Source: Spinellus fusiger (lineage: Eukaryota > Mucoromycota > Mucoromycetes > Mucorales > Phycomycetaceae). Taken from it: 50,224 nt of DNA. Where the stretch lies: positions 1 to 50,224 of the forward strand of contig JALLLS010000140.1 in NCBI GenBank assembly GCA_025094145.1, given 5' to 3'. The translations under genes and the position numbers were made by a program. This document shows positions 45,650 through 50,224 of the stretch, piece by piece. Within the stretch, counting starts at the first letter, position 1. Each line of letters opens with the position of its first letter. The notes under the pieces were generated by a model that was not told the origin of the DNA, ran no database searches, and saw only the letters and a list, made by a program, of their open reading frames with translations.

Positions 45650-45930
45650 ATAGTGTCATGATGCAATTACTGTGAGTTTATCGATAGCACATGTTAAACA
45701 ATAAATTCAGTGACTGATTTTTAATATCAGCTTTATTTATTCTTTTTATAGCTAACATTATAGCGTTTCATTGTAAAAGTCAACCATCATTGCTAAAAAT
45801 AGGCAGACAGAGTTTGAAATATCTTATTTACACAGCGAATAGGTTTTTTCAAACACATTGGCCAATCAGAGTAATATATTAATTTAATCGTCCGTTTATT
45901 TCCTTTTATATCCCATAATCTCCTTGTGTG
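45650..45930. mobile_element. CACACC-family copy forming the 3' end of the chitin synthase gene
   Basis: On the minus strand the element begins CACACAAGGAGATTATGGGA and continues TATAAAAGGAAATA, matching the ends at 20997 and 45389 over about 35 bases with few differences. TA (45931-45932) lies just outside. Further in, 45779-45880 matches 17299-17400 directly and 27880-27970 inverted. The first 25 bases are translated as the last codons of the chitin synthase. The opposite end was not located; the 258-bp MITE lies just beyond it. Confidence 0.75.
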
Positions 45931-48900
45931 TAGGCAACGGAGCCCGGTGCCTTGGAGCCGCGTGTGTGGTAGCTGCGATAACTGTAGCCTGTCACTCCAG
46001 TCTCTCGTGAGCCCTGAGATCCCATCTCCCATAATTCTTGCTCATAGACACTCCATTTCTTGAGAGGAATCATCTTATCATCGAACTTCTCATCATCGTT
46101 CACAATGATTTTCTTTTGGTTGTTCTCACCCACAACGACACGCGTGTTACCCCATGAGAAATCGTCAAAGTGCCAGAAGGAGTAGAGCGGTAAGAAGAAA
46201 GAGAAGACAGGAATAGCAAGGATATAGAAGAACATCCAGCCAATGTGCTGCCATTGTCGCTTAAGCACAAAGAGAATGATCTGTAGACCATAGACACCCG
46301 CCAACATACCAAGGGCAAGAATAGGAAGAGGCCCTGATCTTGAGGCAATGACATAGATCAGATAGACAATGTAGACAACGGAGACAGGAAGAGACAGGGT
46401 ACCGATCAGATCAATCAGCACGACAAATCGCATGGACAGACAGCAGAACCCACACAGATCAGGCAGTAGCAGCACCTCAAACAGGTTGTGGATGGTAGAG
46501 TTAATCCAACGACGACGCTGTGAAAGTAAAATCTTCCATTTATCAGGAGCCACTGTTTTGCACTGAGCATGAGGAGTGAACTTCATCTTATACTGAGGAA
46601 AGTGCTTCATCATCAGAGTTGTTAGGTAACGATCCTCACCCAGATGCAGCAGATTCTTCTTGTGGAGTGTGTCGACATGTGTGTCAGAGTATTCCAAAAT
46701 CACCTTTGGAGAGACAATCAAGGGTTCGTTCTTGATAGGTGTGCGGATACGGTACATACAGAAACAACCAGGCAAACAAGTGACAGCACCAAACAGAGAC
46801 TCAAAGGCCTTTGACAAGTGATGGGAGATATAGTATTCGTACACTTGGATCATCGTTGTCCATGAATCATCTTCATTGACGAGCTTGGTCTCTCCACACA
46901 AACCAATGATACGTCCATCGTGTAGCATGCAAGAGACCATATGGTTCAGTGCATCTGACATGACCTCTGTATCAGAATCCACCATGAGAATGTACTCATA
47001 GAACGAGGGATTGATGCCAATGACATTCTTGATTTGATGGTACATCTCCAGTTCCAACGGTGTCATCTCACCATCAAAATGGACCTTGTTCAAGAAACTC
47101 ATACAAATCATCTGTGAATCGCGCTTGCCACGATTGCCAGGCTTGGCACGTTCAGAGGCCTTGCCCACTTTAGCCACAACAATGTAAGGCACAACATGGC
47201 CCTCGCATTCATAGAGGCCAGAGTACACCTTGCCGTAGTTCAGTTGTTTGCTGCCTTCACCAATGGATTTAAACATCAGGGCTTCGGGATCATTCTTGGT
47301 GTCGTAGCCAAGGATATCAAGGACAATGCGAGGGGTGGGTCTGTCGTTACCACTTCCCATGACCATACCATCAGCAATAATAAACAGCAGTTTGCGTTTG
47401 TCGTCGTAGTTTAGTACAGCCAAGGAGTCAATGGTCTTTTTAAGAGAGTCCTCGTCTTCAGTGTAGCATGGCACCTGGCAAATAACAAACTTGTTGTGGT
47501 CTTCGGGTGTAGGGGCTCCTCCAAACTGGAGAGCAGCCAAGAACTTAACGCCAATGACGGAGCACATCACAATAGCAAACACAAGCAGCAGGTAGTTGGT
47601 GAACAAACAACGAGGGGTTTCGCGCTGATCCACATCACCAATGTAGAAGAAGTTGTTGAGACAGTTCAGGTTGATGTTTTGGTCTTCTACCGACATGGAT
47701 CCCTTGTACTGGTTCCATCGGTCGGTGGCATCTGTGCCACTGAACTTGGTAAAGATTTCTTCCACAGTTGGGTTCAAGAAGTGGTAGTCTTTGGAGGTGG
47801 GTGTGCCGTCATATCCTTTAGCCGTCGTCAGGTAGTCGGTGATGTCGTATACTTTATTATTGATGGCCACGGCAACACGTCCCCATGACTGGAAATCACT
47901 CTGCAACTGTTGAATAGGGACCACCAAGGTGCCCTTTTTATAGATCGACAGTTCTGGTAAAAATGTGTTCCAGTACCAGTTGGGATCTTGCATCTTGACA
48001 AGACTTGGGTTGGAGAGCTGGTCTCCAGAGTTGTGGATAAAGGATCCAGAGACAATGGTGGCGTTGGGAGTGACTTTGATGGTGGGAGCAGTGACAAGAC
48101 CAACACAGGCGGAGCTCAGAGGAGGAGGAATGGTGGTGGAGACATCCAGGCCTGCCAATGCAACCATGGCATCTGAAGAAGCATACACAGCGGCTGTTCC
48201 GTGGCCTGTGATGGAGAAGGTGGTGAGATCATACACTACACCCCGCACTGTCATAAACACGTCGTTGGATTGTGTGTGGGCAGCCACATTGGAGACAGAG
48301 TACATGTATTTTGTGCCTGGACACACGACTTCTCCCAGTCCAATGATAAAGAAGATCACCAAGCCAGAGAAGAAGGCAATAAAGATGCATAGAGTCAACT
48401 TCTCACGCCATGCCATTTGTACGTCTTCACGTTTCATTTTGCCGATAATGCGTAGGAGAGGAGAAGGCACCCACCAGGTACAGAGCCACACAAATCTCAC
48501 CCACCAAATGCGTACAGCTGTGATGGGCAGTTCTTCTACTTGTTCATTGTCGGGAACATGGAATTCCTCTACCATCTTACTCATGTCCATGTTGGGACCA
48601 AAACTAATCATATAAAGCACATAAGTAAAGTGTGTTTTTCTTTTTTTTTTCTTTTCTTTGGGGTTGGCTTTTCATTAACACAACAACACCACCGCTTACC
48701 CTTCTGCTAGTCCCTTGACACCCCATTCAGATTCATCGCCCCACTGACTGCCATCGACTTCTGGCTTCATACCATAGTCGCTTTCAATGTAGCTTGCATT
48801 GTCACCATAGGCCATCATGCCAGGCCCCATGCCATAGCCACCAGGAGGCAGAAGACGGTCTTCACTGTCATGGTAGTATCCTCCCACACTATGAGACTCA

Positions 48901-50224
48901 TTCTCCATCTCCATCCGTGCTCCTGGCTTGGAGACATCCATTCCCTTGGCACGGGCTCGCTCTTCCTTCTCAGCAGCACGAAGCCCATCTTCAAGCTCCT
49001 TCCATGTATCAAACGACAGCCACACCATCTCTATTCCCATGTAGGCCTGGACCTCTGTCCAATTCATAATAGCCGACACCACCTCCACCTGCTCACGGTC
49101 CGATTTGGTCATGTCAATCTGCAAGTACGACACCAACCGATCGTAACGAGCCAGGAATTCACTAAACGTGTAGTAATTGACATATTCCTGCTGGCATCGG
49201 AGCGTCAGATCCGGCAACAAGAACGCCCTGATCTGCATCTTGACACGCTTGCTATCAAAGAGATCAGGGGCTTGTGTGTCATTGGGTCGAATGTGAATGA
49301 TGTTGTAGACACGAGTATCCGACATGGTGAGAAAAAGATCACGCAGGGTCATGTAAAGCTGGTCCATGATGGTAGTGACTTGCATATTCTCATAGGCCTC
49401 TTCTGCCTCTTTGATGAGTTTCTGTTTGCGCACCTCTTCAATGTCAAGCCCTGCGCCTTCGGGAATAGGCATCCCGCCCAGTGCATTGTCGGTGTTGTTG
49501 CGTCGCTTGTTGGGTCGTTTCATGGAAGGAGCACGGGTGGGTTTGCTCGACAGCTGGGCCTTGACAATGGTCCGGTCGTCCTTGGGATGGGATTCTGTGG
49601 CCATACCCACGCCTTGGAACAGGCTCGACAAGAAGGCGTTGGAGCTATTGTCACGTAGCAGGTTCACAAAATCAGGAGACAGGGCATCGAGGTTCTTCTC
49701 CAGAAAAGACTCTACGCTATACTGGACGGTGCCTGAGAAGTGGTTGATACCAAATGCAAAGGTGTAGGCTGTCTTGGAAAAGGAGGAGTGGTTTCCCTGG
49801 GCCCGCTGGATGCTAGCAAGGAAGTTGGCTTCTGTGGCGTCGGTGGCACCGCTCTGGTATTTGGCACAATCCCGGTCCAAGGTGCCGACAATGCCACCCA
49901 AGCCCAGGGCGGCGGATTTGCTTGCACCGCTTCTTTGCGGGTGCTCATTTTCCTTTCCAATCAGCAGCTCCAGACAGCCAGAGTTGTCCATGGTGATGAC
50001 CTTGGGCAGAGGCACACCGTCACGGACCATGGCCCCATTCAGGCCGTCGGTGTCGCTGAAGCGTTGCTGGAGGAGGAATTGGTGGACGCGTTCATTGGCG
50101 AAGTTGATAGCAAACTCCTCAAAGCCATTGGTCTTGAAGTTCTGGAAACCAAACTGATCAAGAATGCCGACGAAATTGGCAGGTTCGGAGTCATTGTAGC
50201 ATAGTTTGGTGTTGATGGACTCAA
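45906..50224 (-). CDS. Chitin synthase with myosin-like head, class V type (N-terminus outside window)
   Basis: Membrane glycosyltransferase family 2 enzyme that polymerises UDP-GlcNAc into wall chitin. Exons 48700-50224 (partial) and 45906-48603, with a 96-bp intron (48604-48699, GTAAGC to GATTAG) that keeps the frame (LAEG to FGPNMD); about 1,406 residues visible. Order: C-terminal half of the myosin motor-like domain (NFVGILDQFGFQNF, NERVHQFLLQQRF), a Pro/Gly-rich linker, transmembrane segments, two cytochrome b5-like modules (VRGVVYDLTTF; INNKVYDITDYL), the catalytic domain with CQVPCYTEDEDSL, MVDSDTEV, LGEDRYLTTLM and LLSQRRRWINST, then several membrane helices and WHFDDFSWGNTRVVVGE. The P-loop half of the motor is beyond the right edge. 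The usual C-terminal DEK_C domain is absent: the last residues TQGDYGI and the stop lie within a transposon terminal repeat. Confidence 0.95.
48604..48699 (-). other. Intron of the chitin synthase gene
   Basis: Donor GAAGG|GTAAGC and acceptor TATGATTAG|T; a split Gly codon (GG|T) joins the myosin-like part to the membrane part. Without splicing a stop follows immediately (GGG TAA). Confidence 0.9.

Noticed and set aside
47196..49960. Long plus-strand and alternate-frame open frames across the chitin synthase
   Set aside because: Shadows of a GC-richer coding exon; the minus-strand frame carries all family motifs.

Overview
The window looks like a chromosomal segment of an AT-rich early-diverging fungus, most probably Mucoromycota (Mucorales). 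The evidence is eukaryotic genes with short GT-AG introns (45-119 bp), a class V-type chitin synthase with a myosin-like head, an ATP-citrate lyase of the single-chain form, and long AT-rich gene-poor stretches full of decayed TA-target (Tc1/mariner-type) transposons. No rRNA, convincing tRNA or CRISPR array was seen.

Layout. 1-1461 (minus): N-terminal part of ATP-citrate lyase, running off the left edge. 2137-4134 (minus): a two-exon C2H2 zinc-finger regulator with two separate finger pairs and a Gln/His tract. 4135-9718: AT-rich, no gene recognised. 9719-10400: deleted Tc1 copy. 11090-11898 (plus): a four-exon gene for a free-standing eEF1B-gamma-like GST domain. 12247-22188: transposon graveyard holding Tc1 elements, a nested cluster at 17299-19954, and two remnants of TnpB/Fanzor-type nuclease genes, one of them inside a terminal-inverted-repeat element (20997-22188). 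26418-27605 (minus): four-exon phosphopantetheine adenylyltransferase. 27720-28954: another element of the same repeat family. 29209-30333 (minus): GATA regulator. 33157-33610 (minus): frameshifted end of an unrecognised gene. 35936-39311: a Tc1 gene split by two further transposons. 40246-41001 (plus): an unusual protein with two near-identical helix-turn-helix units after a hexapeptide repeat. 45906-50224 (minus): chitin synthase, running off the right edge.

Main finding. One TA-target repeat family, with ends beginning CACACC and a conserved GGGATATAA stretch, recurs across the window: a copy with Fanzor-like coding (20997-22188), a 258-bp MITE (45389-45646), copies at 17299-19954 and 27720-28954, and a copy whose end lies exactly at the 3' end of the chitin synthase gene. 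There the repeat end supplies the last seven codons and the stop. The chitin synthase lacks the DEK_C domain usual at the C-terminus of this class. A decayed DEK_C-like stretch lies about 1.9 kb further downstream on the same strand (43840-44030). The simplest reading is that transposon insertion truncated the gene, gave it a new stop codon and stranded its original 3' end. Almost every transposase in the window is broken, often by stops consistent with C-to-T changes, so mobile activity here appears old.
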